35,815 nucleotides of DNA from Bacteroidales bacterium (GTDB lineage Bacteria > Bacteroidota > Bacteroidia > Bacteroidales > Bacteroidaceae): positions 1 to 35,815 of the forward strand of contig JAAYUD010000099.1 in assembly GCA_012517855.1 (NCBI GenBank). Reading direction: 5' to 3'. The notes under the pieces were generated by a model, which saw nothing but the letters and a program-made list of their open reading frames with translations, did no database searches and had not been told where the DNA came from. Position numbers and translations under genes: made by a program. This document shows, piece after piece, positions 26,325-35,266 of this stretch. How positions within the stretch are numbered: the first letter of the stretch is position 1; every line of letters starts with the position of its first letter.

Positions 26325-26509
26325 CCTTATCCGTGTTGTTTATTAATGATTCGCTAGATACAAAGAAAAATCACACTCACGACAAAAAACAAACACTTTT
26401 TATGATTTTTTCCAGAGAAAGAGTGTCTTACCCGTTTTTAAAAAGAGAAAACATAACTTTGCCGATCTCATTATAATTGGAAAAAGGAAATAATAAGAAC
26501 TAGTTTCAC

Positions 26510-26926
26510 TCAAACCACTGGAGTTGTCACAGTACTTTTAAATCTGAAATAACTTGTCTTATGAATGAGGGCCTCAATCATAAGGGGAATGTAGTATACT
26601 ACTAACAACAGAGCAGGATAAACCACCGGAATTAATTCAAAGAGTGAAGCCACAAATAGTAAGGATATTACCCCAACCCCTACAAAGAAATACAAGTCCG
26701 GCATAGCACTTTTTATTAAAACCGTGTGCACATCGCTTTCCTTTATATTTATCAACTTTTCACCACTGCACCAATCCAATTTAGCTAATAAACGATGTTC
26801 ACCTACCGGCAAATCAATGCATAGAGAAGCACTACGCTTCAGCACATACTCTTCTCCGTCAACAAACACATGAATTGACCTAAAGATAGCATCACGTTTT
26901 CTTTTTAATATTAACTTTCCTATCAT
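26510..26926 (-). CDS. Small membrane protein of unknown function
   Basis: 138 residues. Residues 1-70 look like a small beta domain (HVFVDGEEYVLKRSASLCID ... VGEHRLLAKLDW), similar in style to PEGA-like surface domains, and two membrane helices follow at ~76-95 and ~98-118. A good promoter lies upstream. I do not recognise the family. It is separated from the sigma gene by 185 bp. Confidence 0.6.
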   Translation of the reverse strand: MIGKLILKRKRDAIFRSIHVFVDGEEYVLKRSASLCIDLPVGEHRLLAKLDWCSGEKLINIKESDVHTVLIKSAMPDLYFFVGVGVISLLFVASLFELIPVVYPALLLVVYYIPLMIEALIHKTSYFRFKSTVTTPVV

Positions 26927-26961
26927 TTGTCATTCCTATTAAATTCATAGCAATCTTGCAA

Positions 26962-26992
26962 CAAATGTATGAAATATTTATTCTATTGCAAT
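26962..26992 (-). promoter_or_regulatory. Promoter of the small membrane protein gene
   Basis: On the minus strand ATTG (plus 26989-26992) and TACATTTG (plus 26962-26969) are 19 nt apart, matching TTTG-N19-TAnnTTTG with one change. The ATG lies 36 nt downstream. Confidence 0.6.
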
Positions 26993-27158
26993 AAAAACGC
27001 CCCGTTTTGTTACAACGTATTCATTCTTCCATTATATTTACAGAAAAATTTAAACGATTGTTAACCATTAATCCGACCGATACCAATAGGTGCAGCACTG
27101 AACCCAAAATAGAATACTACCTAACATAACATATATATTCATAAAATAGGAAACGAAT

Positions 27159-28589
27159 ATGAAGCAATTATCAACTTCTCTCAAGCTCAGCAATACGAAT
27201 GGGATTGTTAAGGCAAAAGTAATCTTTATTTCTTTCATAGCCTCCTTTATCTTCAACACATCCATATATGCCCAAAGCTATACGGACAATGACAAAATAT
27301 TCTATATTTCTCAAATATGGAAAGATGCTTTATGCAAATTCCATTCGCCCGAATATTTGAACACCATTCATTGGGACAGTTTGTATGTTTCTTATCTCAA
27401 GAAGGCGATCTCTTGTCAGAACGATGATGAATACTATTTGATAATGAGAGAATTTCTAGCAAAATTAGATGATGGACATTCAGACCTGAACTATAACAAT
27501 TTCAATCATTCAAAAACTGATTTTATCCCTATCGAATTAAAATATATCAATAACGATTATTATATTTTAGGTGTTGAGAATTCGCTCGTGGAGAAAGTTC
27601 CTTTAGGCAGCAAAATTATCAAAGTGAACAATATGCCTATACAAGAATACCTAGATCGATATATTATGCAATACTCTTTCGGGCATACGTTGCATGATAA
27701 AATAAGAAGAGCGCTTCCTCTCTTATGTTCTTCTATAAAAACAAACGACTCTCTAAGGTGTCAAATAAAAACGCCCAAAGGACAAATTCGAGAAGTAGTT
27801 TTTAAGTATGATGCACTAAAAAGAAATATCCACAGAAAAGATATGGTTGGTACAAAGTTTTCTTCAATAAATTATTCATCTTCAACCGGTACCTATTTGG
27901 CTAAAGACAACAATCGGAAAGACTATTACTACTTACGACTCGACGATTTCGACAAAAGTCATATCTCAAACACTATGCACAGGGAAGAATCTAACATACT
28001 GAAGTCCAAATACATTGTTTTAGACTTAAGACATAATACCGGTGGATCAGAATTAGAGGCAGATTCTCTTTTGATGTGCTTCCTAAAGTTGGATACTCTG
28101 GTAACTTACAAATCTTTGACCCGAAAAGACAATGCATTCTATTCGGCAATGGGATACGGATACCCTCAATACAAAGATTATTATAAGGCTTTAGCAATGG
28201 ATACCCTGCCCGCCGACACTTTATACAAGAAAGATTTACCTTTATTTACACAACCCTTGTTCGTCTTAATAGGTGAAGATACCTATTCGGCAGCAGAAGA
28301 TTTTCTTATTACCCTGAAATTACATTTCCCCAAGCGAGCCATTTTGATCGGCATGCCTACGGGAGGTTCAACAGGGGCTCCATTTGTCAGGAACTTACCC
28401 TATCATCACTCATCCTATCGTATCTGTACCCGCAAGCCCTGTTTACCTAAAGGACTATTTGATAATGGAATTCAGCCTGATATTTTTTATGAAATGAATA
28501 TCGAAGATCATTTAAAAGGCATTGATCGAATATACAACATCATAGAGCAGACTTATAAAAAAATGGAAGCAACTAAAAGCCCTGTTTAA
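27159..28589 (+). CDS. S41-family (C-terminal processing/TSPc-like) peptidase, exported
   Basis: A 476-residue exported protein; a long signal region ends near residue 39 (IFNTSIYAQ). Residues ~90-110 carry FLAKLDDGHSDL; ~125-220 may be a degenerate PDZ-like part; ~255-450 are the TSPc catalytic domain with YIVLDLRHNTGGS, the nucleophile region GEDTYSAAEDF (S377) and IGMPTGGSTGAPF. The pattern is closer to tricorn-like S41 enzymes (Ser with downstream Glu) than to CtpA Ser/Lys. It is followed after 9 nt by an outer-membrane barrel gene. Substrate unknown. Confidence 0.87.
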   Translation: MKQLSTSLKLSNTNGIVKAKVIFISFIASFIFNTSIYAQSYTDNDKIFYISQIWKDALCKFHSPEYLNTIHWDSLYVSYLKKAISCQNDDEYYLIMREFLAKLDDGHSDLNYNNFNHSKTDFIPIELKYINNDYYILGVENSLVEKVPLGSKIIKVNNMPIQEYLDRYIMQYSFGHTLHDKIRRALPLLCSSIKTNDSLRCQIKTPKGQIREVVFKYDALKRNIHRKDMVGTKFSSINYSSSTGTYLAKDNNRKDYYYLRLDDFDKSHISNTMHREESNILKSKYIVLDLRHNTGGSELEADSLLMCFLKLDTLVTYKSLTRKDNAFYSAMGYGYPQYKDYYKALAMDTLPADTLYKKDLPLFTQPLFVLIGEDTYSAAEDFLITLKLHFPKRAILIGMPTGGSTGAPFVRNLPYHHSSYRICTRKPCLPKGLFDNGIQPDIFYEMNIEDHLKGIDRIYNIIEQTYKKMEATKSPV

Positions 28590-28598
28590 TATAAAAAT

Positions 28599-29147
28599 AT
28601 GAAGCGATTATTTTTCCTACTTATTCTATTCCTATCTATACAAATGGTATATGCTCAAACGCGATCGGTACACCCAATAGAAGGTGGCTTTTATGCCGGA
28701 CTCAGTCTTCCATTAGGTAGTTATCACGGCGGTATGTCAGAAAACGGAGCAAAAATAGGAGGCGACCTCCGATACAATATCAATAACACTCCTTGGGATT
28801 GTGGCATCTTCTTAGAGATAAACAGCGCACAAAGAGATTTCAAATCCGAATATAGTCAGAACAACCGGACATCAATTATCGGAATTATCGGAGATTACAA
28901 TTTCGGGCAAGGAGCAAACTTCAATCCTTATGCCGGAATAGGTATAGGTTTAGCATGGAATGATGTAGTGGGAGGTTCATACATAGAAACAAACGGATGG
29001 AGCATTGCCTTTACTCCACGAGTGGGCGTAGAAATATTCCGCCATTTTCGTTTGAGTTGTGGGGCCCAACTCTCAAGAGCGGGATATAACACCTTCAATG
29101 TCTCATTCGGGTTTGTAATAGGAGGAGGACTCAAACATAAGAAGTAG
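28599..29147 (+). CDS. Small outer-membrane beta-barrel protein
   Basis: 182 residues with signal peptide 1-20 (LLILFLSIQMVYAQ). The rest alternates polar and hydrophobic residues with glycine-rich turns (GGFYAGLSLPLGSYHGGMS, YNFGQGANFNPYAGIGIGLAW, VSFGFVIGGG), fitting an eight-stranded barrel of the OmpW/OMP_b-brl type. It is co-transcribed with the S41 peptidase. It ends 16 bp from the convergent thioredoxin gene. Confidence 0.75.
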   Translation: MKRLFFLLILFLSIQMVYAQTRSVHPIEGGFYAGLSLPLGSYHGGMSENGAKIGGDLRYNINNTPWDCGIFLEINSAQRDFKSEYSQNNRTSIIGIIGDYNFGQGANFNPYAGIGIGLAWNDVVGGSYIETNGWSIAFTPRVGVEIFRHFRLSCGAQLSRAGYNTFNVSFGFVIGGGLKHKK

Positions 29148-29163
29148 AAAAGATGTTGCCACA

Positions 29164-30291
29164 TTACATCCTTTTATGACAAACAATATTATATAATTCT
29201 TTTAATTTCTTTTCATTTCGAATATCAATAGGAATAAAGTGGCCATCAGGATAAACCAAGAAAGATGTTGGATATCCAAAGTTCCCAAATGTTTGTTGTA
29301 TTTCATCTATTTGTTGATAGGCTAAATAACTTTTCCATGGAATTTCATTTTTTTTCATAAATAAATTCCAGTCATTCACAGTTGAAGATTCGTCCATCGA
29401 TATATAGATCATATCGAAAGAGTATTGTTGTAAATTATTGTATACTTCTTTTAATAATGGAACAAGTTTATGACAAGGACCACACCATGAAGTTGAAAAA
29501 ATAATAAAGTTATAGCGCTTTTCTTTTATTATGTTCTGAGGCATGCCGTTCGCGACTTCCGGTAATTTCAATTGGGGGAAAGTTTCTAGGGATAAAAAAA
29601 ATTTTATTTTCAAACCGAAATAGCTTTCTTGCTGTTTTAAAGAGAGGGCGTTGTAAAGAGCTGATATGGTATTTCTGTTTTTAGTATTCTCAAGTATTCG
29701 ATAGATATTAGCTGCCGCATAACGTGTATCCCGATATTGCTGAGAAACTAATAAATATTCTTGCAATGTCAAAGTATCGTCTTCGTTCAAATCTTTCATT
29801 GAAAAGGGAAATAAGGTTAGATAAGCTTGTGCTTCCGAATCTGAAGTCTTTATATCATAATAATCATTAAACCGCTTTTTTTTAATTAATTTACCATTTT
29901 CTATATTAGGAAGTAAAACGGCTTTAGAGCCTTTGTAGCATATTTCCAATTTATGGTTGGGCGTAAAAGTAATATCTGCTATCGATAATTTATTCTTTGT
30001 ATTAAAACTCAGAATAGATTTAATCGTATCGTTAAATCCAAATGCTTCTATATATAGATGCCTTTCGTAAAGGCTATCTGGAATAATAAATGTCCAAGTG
30101 TTCTTGTTGGATTTTATACCGGAGATTTCTTTTCTAAATTGCTCTCCAGCAATAAATATAGACATTTTATCATATTTATGTCCTGATATTTTACAAATAA
30201 AATTACTATTATGTGGCGCGCCTTGAATTAAAATATTACTACTTGAAATGAGGAATACTATCGCGCATAAAAGTGCATTTCTTTTCATCAT
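29164..30291 (-). CDS. Exported thioredoxin-fold protein (TlpA/ResA-like)
   Basis: A 375-residue exported protein (signal peptide ~1-24). Residues ~28-240 are a poorly conserved N-terminal region of the type found before TlpA domains in Bacteroides. Residues ~250-375 are the thioredoxin domain with FSTSWCGPCHKLVPLL (C270, C273) and the cis-proline in NFGYPTSFLV. It probably reduces or exchanges disulfides in the periplasm. It stands alone, convergent with the S41 operon. Confidence 0.87.
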   Translation of the reverse strand: MMKRNALLCAIVFLISSSNILIQGAPHNSNFICKISGHKYDKMSIFIAGEQFRKEISGIKSNKNTWTFIIPDSLYERHLYIEAFGFNDTIKSILSFNTKNKLSIADITFTPNHKLEICYKGSKAVLLPNIENGKLIKKKRFNDYYDIKTSDSEAQAYLTLFPFSMKDLNEDDTLTLQEYLLVSQQYRDTRYAAANIYRILENTKNRNTISALYNALSLKQQESYFGLKIKFFLSLETFPQLKLPEVANGMPQNIIKEKRYNFIIFSTSWCGPCHKLVPLLKEVYNNLQQYSFDMIYISMDESSTVNDWNLFMKKNEIPWKSYLAYQQIDEIQQTFGNFGYPTSFLVYPDGHFIPIDIRNEKKLKELYNIVCHKRM

Positions 30292-30558
30292 ATAATGTTT
30301 AGAGTCTGTTTTAAATTAGCTGAAATGTTTTTTCAATAAGTCTCCGTATCAGCCTGATAGTTACTTTCTTTGAAGTGACCAAACCAAAAGAAAAATGTGC
30401 CGGACTGATTTAATGGAAACCGAGTGGTAAGATATAACAAAAGTGCCGAACCTGCAAGAAAGAAAGTAAAAATAACTCATTTTCCAAACGAACTTACTGA
30501 ACTGAATTTTATTACCATTGCAGCATAATGCTTGGGTCGATACAGCGATTATCGTCAG
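30292..30558. other. Intergenic stretch without a gene
   Basis: 267 bp. An 11-bp inverted pair TTACTTTCTTT (30361-30371) / AAAGAAAGTAA (30459-30469) is separated by 87 bp. Frames are broken by stops. I see nothing else. Confidence 0.4.
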
Positions 30559-31086
30559 TTACTCGTATTTCTCATTATATTTATTAGTGAATTTAGCATT
30601 TTCGCCATAATGATTATAAAATAACTCGGACATTTCATCGCCAAAGCCATATCCACATACAGAAGCACACTCAACACACTTTGTGCAGCGGATTTTGAAC
30701 TTCTCCAGTAGTTCGTTTTTGCGCATAAACGCTAATGCTCGAATGAAATTATTTACTGCACTATTGTAAAATTGTTCGCTCATATCGCCATAAGCATAAG
30801 TAAATTCGCAGGCCGATTCCGGTAATGTAAGCATTAAGTCGGCAAGTAATTCTTCTGAAGGTTTTAAGGATGCGAATTCGGAGATCAATTTTCGGCAAGT
30901 TGAAAAGCTACATTTTGCCAACATCGGATTTTCAATATTAAACTCTTTTTTTATTACTTGCTTATATTTTTCAAGCAATAAATCACCTTGTTCCAGAGGT
31001 GATAAGAAATGCTCAAGATATGTTCGTGCCACTTTATTATTATCGTACATTTCTATGATGAATTCGATAACTTGTTCCTTTGTCAA
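30559..31086 (-). CDS. DUF6155-like protein of unknown function
   Basis: A 175-residue, mostly helical cytoplasmic protein. The start TKEQVIEFIIEMYDNNKVAR, then LSPLEQGDLLLEKYKQVIKK resembles the DUF6155 family. The C-terminal part has a Cys cluster, IRCTKCVECASVCGYG, that could hold a metal or be incidental. No role is known. Followed and preceded by long gaps, so it is probably a single-gene unit. Confidence 0.7.
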   Translation of the reverse strand: MTKEQVIEFIIEMYDNNKVARTYLEHFLSPLEQGDLLLEKYKQVIKKEFNIENPMLAKCSFSTCRKLISEFASLKPSEELLADLMLTLPESACEFTYAYGDMSEQFYNSAVNNFIRALAFMRKNELLEKFKIRCTKCVECASVCGYGFGDEMSELFYNHYGENAKFTNKYNEKYE

Positions 31087-31288
31087 TGTTTTTTAATACT
31101 TTTTTAGCGCTGTCTTGGACATATCTGATATGTTTTATAAAATTTGCCAATATGGTTACTTATAATTACCTCTTTCACTGGCATGTCTATTCATACCTTA
31201 AAGTGTATCGTTCCATCTCCTCATGCCACGTAATGAATAGATGTTCCTGCCAATACTAAAGACATGATTCTAATATTAGTTCAAAATT
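31087..31288. other. Intergenic stretch without a gene
   Basis: 202 bp. TCTATTCAT (31186-31194) and ATGAATAGA (31233-31241) are inverted copies that could form a stem after the AAA ATPase gene. No promoter with a full consensus is visible for the DUF6155-like gene. Confidence 0.3.
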
Positions 31289-32428
31289 TCACCACTTAAG
31301 TACCGTTCCATTCGAAGTTTTCATCTCTTTATCGCCATTATATACTGCGAAGCATTGCTCAGAAGATGCTCCCGATAGTTTCGCCCATTTAGAAATTCCT
31401 TTGAAGAAGTCGGGAGAGAAAGTGGCTCCTGATTTTATTTCATAGGCATTTTGCTTTCCATTTGCATACCGAAGCACATCGACTTCATTGCCTGTGCTGT
31501 CTCTCCAAAATGTAATATCCGGATTCTCTCCTCTATTATAAGCCTCTTTCACAAATTCATTGATTACAAGATTCTCAAAAAGTCCTCCGCGAAGAAAATG
31601 AGCCGCTATCTGATCTGCGCTTTTTATGTCCAATAGCGAACAAGCCAGTCCTGTATCGTAAAAGTATAGTTTCGGAGATTTCACCAAGCGTTTTGCATAG
31701 TTGTGATAGTCAGGTTTGAGCAGATAGCAAATATAGCTGGCTTCCAAAACCGAAAGCCATATCGATACCGTCGAGACGGCTACACCACATTCATTGGCCA
31801 ATGACGAAAGATTAAGCAGCTGTCCTATTCTTCCGGCACAAAGCTTTATGAATTTGATGAATTTACTTAAGTCTCCAATATTTTTCATCAGTCGCAAATC
31901 CCTCTCTACATAAGTCTGAATATAGAAAGGGTAGTAGTCCGTAGGAGCAATGTCTTTATCGTACAGACGTGGATAACCGCCCTTAAATATCTCCCCATCA
32001 ACAGTCGGCGGCAGAATGTTGCCTTCTTTCATTTCACCATGCGAAAAAGGAAGTAACTTCAAAATAGCAGTTCTACCTGCCAATGACTGATTAATACTCT
32101 CCATCAAAAGGAAATTGAGAGAACCTGCAAGCAGATACATTCCTTCCCTGTTTTCTTTATCCGTATACGTTTGGATATAAGAGAAAAGTGTCGGTACACG
32201 TTGTACTTCGTCTATAATCGTCTTATCCGAATAGGTCGCCAAGAAACCTCTCGGATCATCTGCCGCAAAGAGTCTCATATCCGGATCTTCCAAGGATACA
32301 TACTTATAATCAGGGAAGGAGTTTTTAAGCAAAGTCGATTTCCCCGATTGCCTTGGACCCGTAACGGTTACAATGGGGTATTTCCTCGTCAGTTCTAACA
32401 ATTTGTTTTTTAGCACTCTATCTATCAT
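31289..32428 (-). CDS. AAA_14/DUF4143 family ATPase with nuclease-like C-terminus
   Basis: 379 residues. The Walker A is VTGPRQSGKSTL (K30, S31), the Walker B KTIIDEVQRVP (D73, E74), and AGSLNFLLMES follows as the sensor strand. Residues ~180-340 match the DUF4143 region, including a winged-helix part (AVSTVSIWLSVLEASYI). The segment GNEVDVLRYANG...YEIKSG gives D317, E330 and K332, the PD-(D/E)xK arrangement seen in this family. Such proteins are abundant in Bacteroides genomes and their function is unsettled. Good promoter directly upstream. Confidence 0.92.
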   Translation of the reverse strand: MIDRVLKNKLLELTRKYPIVTVTGPRQSGKSTLLKNSFPDYKYVSLEDPDMRLFAADDPRGFLATYSDKTIIDEVQRVPTLFSYIQTYTDKENREGMYLLAGSLNFLLMESINQSLAGRTAILKLLPFSHGEMKEGNILPPTVDGEIFKGGYPRLYDKDIAPTDYYPFYIQTYVERDLRLMKNIGDLSKFIKFIKLCAGRIGQLLNLSSLANECGVAVSTVSIWLSVLEASYICYLLKPDYHNYAKRLVKSPKLYFYDTGLACSLLDIKSADQIAAHFLRGGLFENLVINEFVKEAYNRGENPDITFWRDSTGNEVDVLRYANGKQNAYEIKSGATFSPDFFKGISKWAKLSGASSEQCFAVYNGDKEMKTSNGTVLKW

Positions 32429-32444
32429 AAATCCTCTTTTCTTG

Positions 32445-32475
32445 CAAATTTACGATTTAATAATAAATTTGCAAA
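32445..32475 (-). promoter_or_regulatory. Promoter of the AAA ATPase gene with inverted repeat
   Basis: On the minus strand TTTG (plus 32472-32475) and TAAATTTG (plus 32445-32452) are exactly 19 nt apart. GCAAATTTA and TAAATTTGC (32444-32452 and 32464-32472) form a 9-bp inverted repeat overlapping both boxes, so a dimeric repressor could act here. Confidence 0.7.
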
Positions 32476-32968
32476 CAATTAGATAAGTAATTTATAATTC
32501 TCAAGCAAGCCCATCGGTATAGTCCTTATAGGCAGAGGGAGATTAATATCCAGTAAAATTGTCTTCCTAAGTGAGCTTATTGCAAAACCCTGTTTAGACA
32601 GATTAGTGCATAAGGGCATAAAATATGACCTCAAAGGTGAGAGTTTAAGAAAGAAATATTAATTTTGCCATGTTATAATTTCTAAATCGAGTGAACGGAT
32701 ATCGCCGGAAAACGTGGGTGGATATCAGCCGAATATGCATGAATAATGGCATTTCTTTAGAAAATTAATGCGGTAAACTATACTAATTCCATTTTTTTGC
32801 TTGCAACGATAGGTTATTAACACGATAAGCCGTACTTTAGATGTTAAAACCATTACAATTTAATTCGTATACAACTGAATAATAGAGCATTAAATTTATT
32901 TAGTAAACCCTACTTATTTTTGAAATATTCGACTACAAAGTTTATTATGATTGATTCCGTTAATTTGA
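32476..32968. other. Non-coding region between AAA ATPase and receiver genes
   Basis: About 490 bp without a gene. A 23-bp imperfect tandem pair at 32691-32713 and 32714-32736 shares GTG, GGATATC and a trailing C-G-AA pattern (about 15 of 23 identical). The local sequence there is more GC-rich than its AT-rich surroundings, so it may be a remnant of something inserted. No RNA gene is recognised. Confidence 0.4.
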
Positions 32969-33694
32969 TTATGAATTGTATCTAAAATTATTACTATTAT
33001 TAATAGAAACCAACGAATTTACGTAATCTAACTTATAAGCTTCCGATAGGTCTGGATCTTTTATTTTCTTTTCTGTATGTTCCCAATATTGCGATGGATT
33101 GTCCAATAATTTGAATGCTTCTTTTATCCCTTCTTTAAGGTTAGCATCAAAATAATTCTTTTTGCATATTGCACAATCCACTTTTAACTCATTTTTACAT
33201 TTATATACCATGTCTGTTGATTCTGAAATAGCAATTATATACGCATAAGGTTTTAACCTTAATAAATCCTCTATTATAGTACATGCATCATGCCCTAGAA
33301 GTGAAGATGCATTTATTATATCCAAAATAATAATATCGAAGCCATATAAAATGAGGGGATCATCAACTCCATTCAATATTACTATATTATAATTTTTCAA
33401 TAATTTTTTATATCTTTGTCTGAAATTTCCATCATCATCAACTAAAACAATACTATATCTTTTAGGGGAAGTTGATCTAGTTGAAAATTTTTTTAAATCA
33501 TATTTAGTTTGTCTCGCTGTGAAGTATAAGTATAATGCAGCTATCATGATTAATAATGAACAAAATAAGAAGAATACTCCCCAGCTATAATGCTCTTTAA
33601 AAAAAATCTCTATAGAATTTATCTTTGACAAAATAAAAGATAATAATAAAGACACTATTGTGCTGGACATGAATTTTTTATCTATTTCTCTCAT
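32969..33694 (-). CDS. Membrane-anchored receiver (REC) protein without output domain
   Basis: 241 residues. Two hydrophobic segments lie at ~10-27 and ~38-59; a receiver domain spans ~80-197. All phosphorylation residues are present: acidic D86/D87 (VLVDDDGNF), acceptor D125 (IIILDIINAS), S157 (IAISEST) and K178/K179 (AICKKNYF). The last ~40 residues are polar with no DNA-binding or enzymatic motif. It begins 5 nt after the kinase-like gene. A membrane-tethered receiver probably signals by contact with a membrane or bound partner rather than by transcription. Base composition is much more AT-rich than the polysaccharide locus. I do not know a named family with this layout. Confidence 0.78.
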   Translation of the reverse strand: MREIDKKFMSSTIVSLLLSFILSKINSIEIFFKEHYSWGVFFLFCSLLIMIAALYLYFTARQTKYDLKKFSTRSTSPKRYSIVLVDDDGNFRQRYKKLLKNYNIVILNGVDDPLILYGFDIIILDIINASSLLGHDACTIIEDLLRLKPYAYIIAISESTDMVYKCKNELKVDCAICKKNYFDANLKEGIKEAFKLLDNPSQYWEHTEKKIKDPDLSEAYKLDYVNSLVSINNSNNFRYNS

Positions 33695-33699
33695 AGCAC

Positions 33700-35052
33700 C
33701 TATAATTTTGATATTTCGATAATATTGTCATGTACAAATAATTCTATACCATAAGATGATATAATTTGATTAAGAATATCTATCCTTTTAATACCTGTAC
33801 TAAAGTTGTCATTTTTTGAGAATTCGATGTATTCTTGATCTACATTTACATACAAATCTTCTCCATGAGATGCACATATCAAATCTTTTGCAAAAATATG
33901 AAAAAAAAGATCTATCAAAGGTGGACACATTACGATGTTATTAAATCCTTTAGTTATAATTGTTTCAATACTTATCCCTTTAATGTTGCATAAATATTTC
34001 ACTTCGTTAATAAGATTTTTGTCAAATTTTATTGATTGATCGTATGCTTTTTCATCAGTATTAAGAAAATCAGCATCATGTAATATGAGAATAATGTAAA
34101 ATTCAAAGATTATATCTTTTATCTCATAACATAAATTTTGAAATTCATCGTTGTTATTGATTTCTTTATTGTTGCTGATAGATCGACTATATAAAGCAAT
34201 ACAGGATTTACATAGTTTAGGGTATATTCTAATGAATTCGTGCGTGATAAAATTAATACAGTCAGCAGAGGATATTTTAATATCTTCAGAGGAGAAACTT
34301 TCCATGTTGCTATCATCATAAAATAATGATATAACGAATTTTGAGTAGGGAATATTATTATTAAATATCACATTCGATTCAGAACTAAATATCCCAATAT
34401 CAGTGTTTAACCATTTTTGTGCCATAAAGATCTGGTGAACGATTTTCAATCCTATCCCTTGTCCTTGAATTTTGGTAGCTTTTGCATTACGACCTCGGTA
34501 TAATGAAAAAATAGAATTTTGTTCATCGATATCCAATTTAGGGCCTATATTTTCTACTGATAACTTTTTCCCATAATTCGTTTTCTCAATATAAATATTT
34601 ATCTCAGTCCCACTTATAGCATATTTTAAAGCGTTATCTAATAGCAACGTTGGAATAATTTCCATTATAGGTAGACAATTATGAATTGTAAAAGCTTCTG
34701 ATAAAATATTTACTTCTTTATGATTGATAGGCTCGCCGTCAACAAAAAAATATATGTTATTTTTTTTATTCTTATTTATACCCGAATTACATGAATCATG
34801 AAAGACTTTAAAAAGATCATATAGATTAATATTGACCAGCCCTTTATTACTGCACTTCACAATATTGTTATACAGCTCATAACCATTCAAATACTGTAAA
34901 AGTTCATTTATCCTTTTACTATATGTCTTATCAGTCAACCCATCAACAAAACTTAATAAATAATTAAGCTTGTTACGAAGCGCAAATATAAGTGTTGTAT
35001 TTTTATCAAAAAAAGTATGTATATCTGTTAACTTATTCATACTATTCCACAT
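33700..35052 (-). CDS. Soluble histidine-kinase-like ATPase with apparent tandem modules
   Basis: 450 residues with no membrane segment or recognised sensor domain. The N-terminal half has helices (~5-75) without an H-box, then an HATPase_c domain: N-box IPTLLLDNALKYA (N140), G1-like VENIGPKLD, F-box IFSLYRGRNAKA and G2 GQGIGLKIVHQI. From ~265 the pattern seems to repeat: INFITHEFIRIYPKL (H271) resembles the H-box FxxxxSHELRtPL, helices follow, and ~365-450 looks like a degenerate ATPase domain ending in DILNQIISSYGIELFV, without N or G boxes. The second module is my inference. It is co-transcribed with the receiver protein, its likely partner. ATG at 35040 is an alternative start. Confidence 0.75.
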   Translation of the reverse strand: MWNSMNKLTDIHTFFDKNTTLIFALRNKLNYLLSFVDGLTDKTYSKRINELLQYLNGYELYNNIVKCSNKGLVNINLYDLFKVFHDSCNSGINKNKKNNIYFFVDGEPINHKEVNILSEAFTIHNCLPIMEIIPTLLLDNALKYAISGTEINIYIEKTNYGKKLSVENIGPKLDIDEQNSIFSLYRGRNAKATKIQGQGIGLKIVHQIFMAQKWLNTDIGIFSSESNVIFNNNIPYSKFVISLFYDDSNMESFSSEDIKISSADCINFITHEFIRIYPKLCKSCIALYSRSISNNKEINNNDEFQNLCYEIKDIIFEFYIILILHDADFLNTDEKAYDQSIKFDKNLINEVKYLCNIKGISIETIITKGFNNIVMCPPLIDLFFHIFAKDLICASHGEDLYVNVDQEYIEFSKNDNFSTGIKRIDILNQIISSYGIELFVHDNIIEISKL

Positions 35053-35266
35053 TTTATTTCGTTATTCATCATTTTGGCAATAGGGTATCACATCGTTTGT
35101 AGACTAAGGGCTTTTATTATTGCTGTTAATTTTACTTCTGTTAGTTCAATGAGGATATTAAATTATCCTATCGTTTCAGAATTAGGTATTTTCATATCCA
35201 CTCAGATTACAAACACAAATACTTAGTCTACCAGAACAACCAATATTGTTATATCTAGAACGGCAA

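Noticed and set aside
26454-26461. Plus-strand TAACTTTG as a promoter
   Set aside because: It matches the -7 consensus but no plus-strand gene follows for about 700 bp and no -33 box is present.
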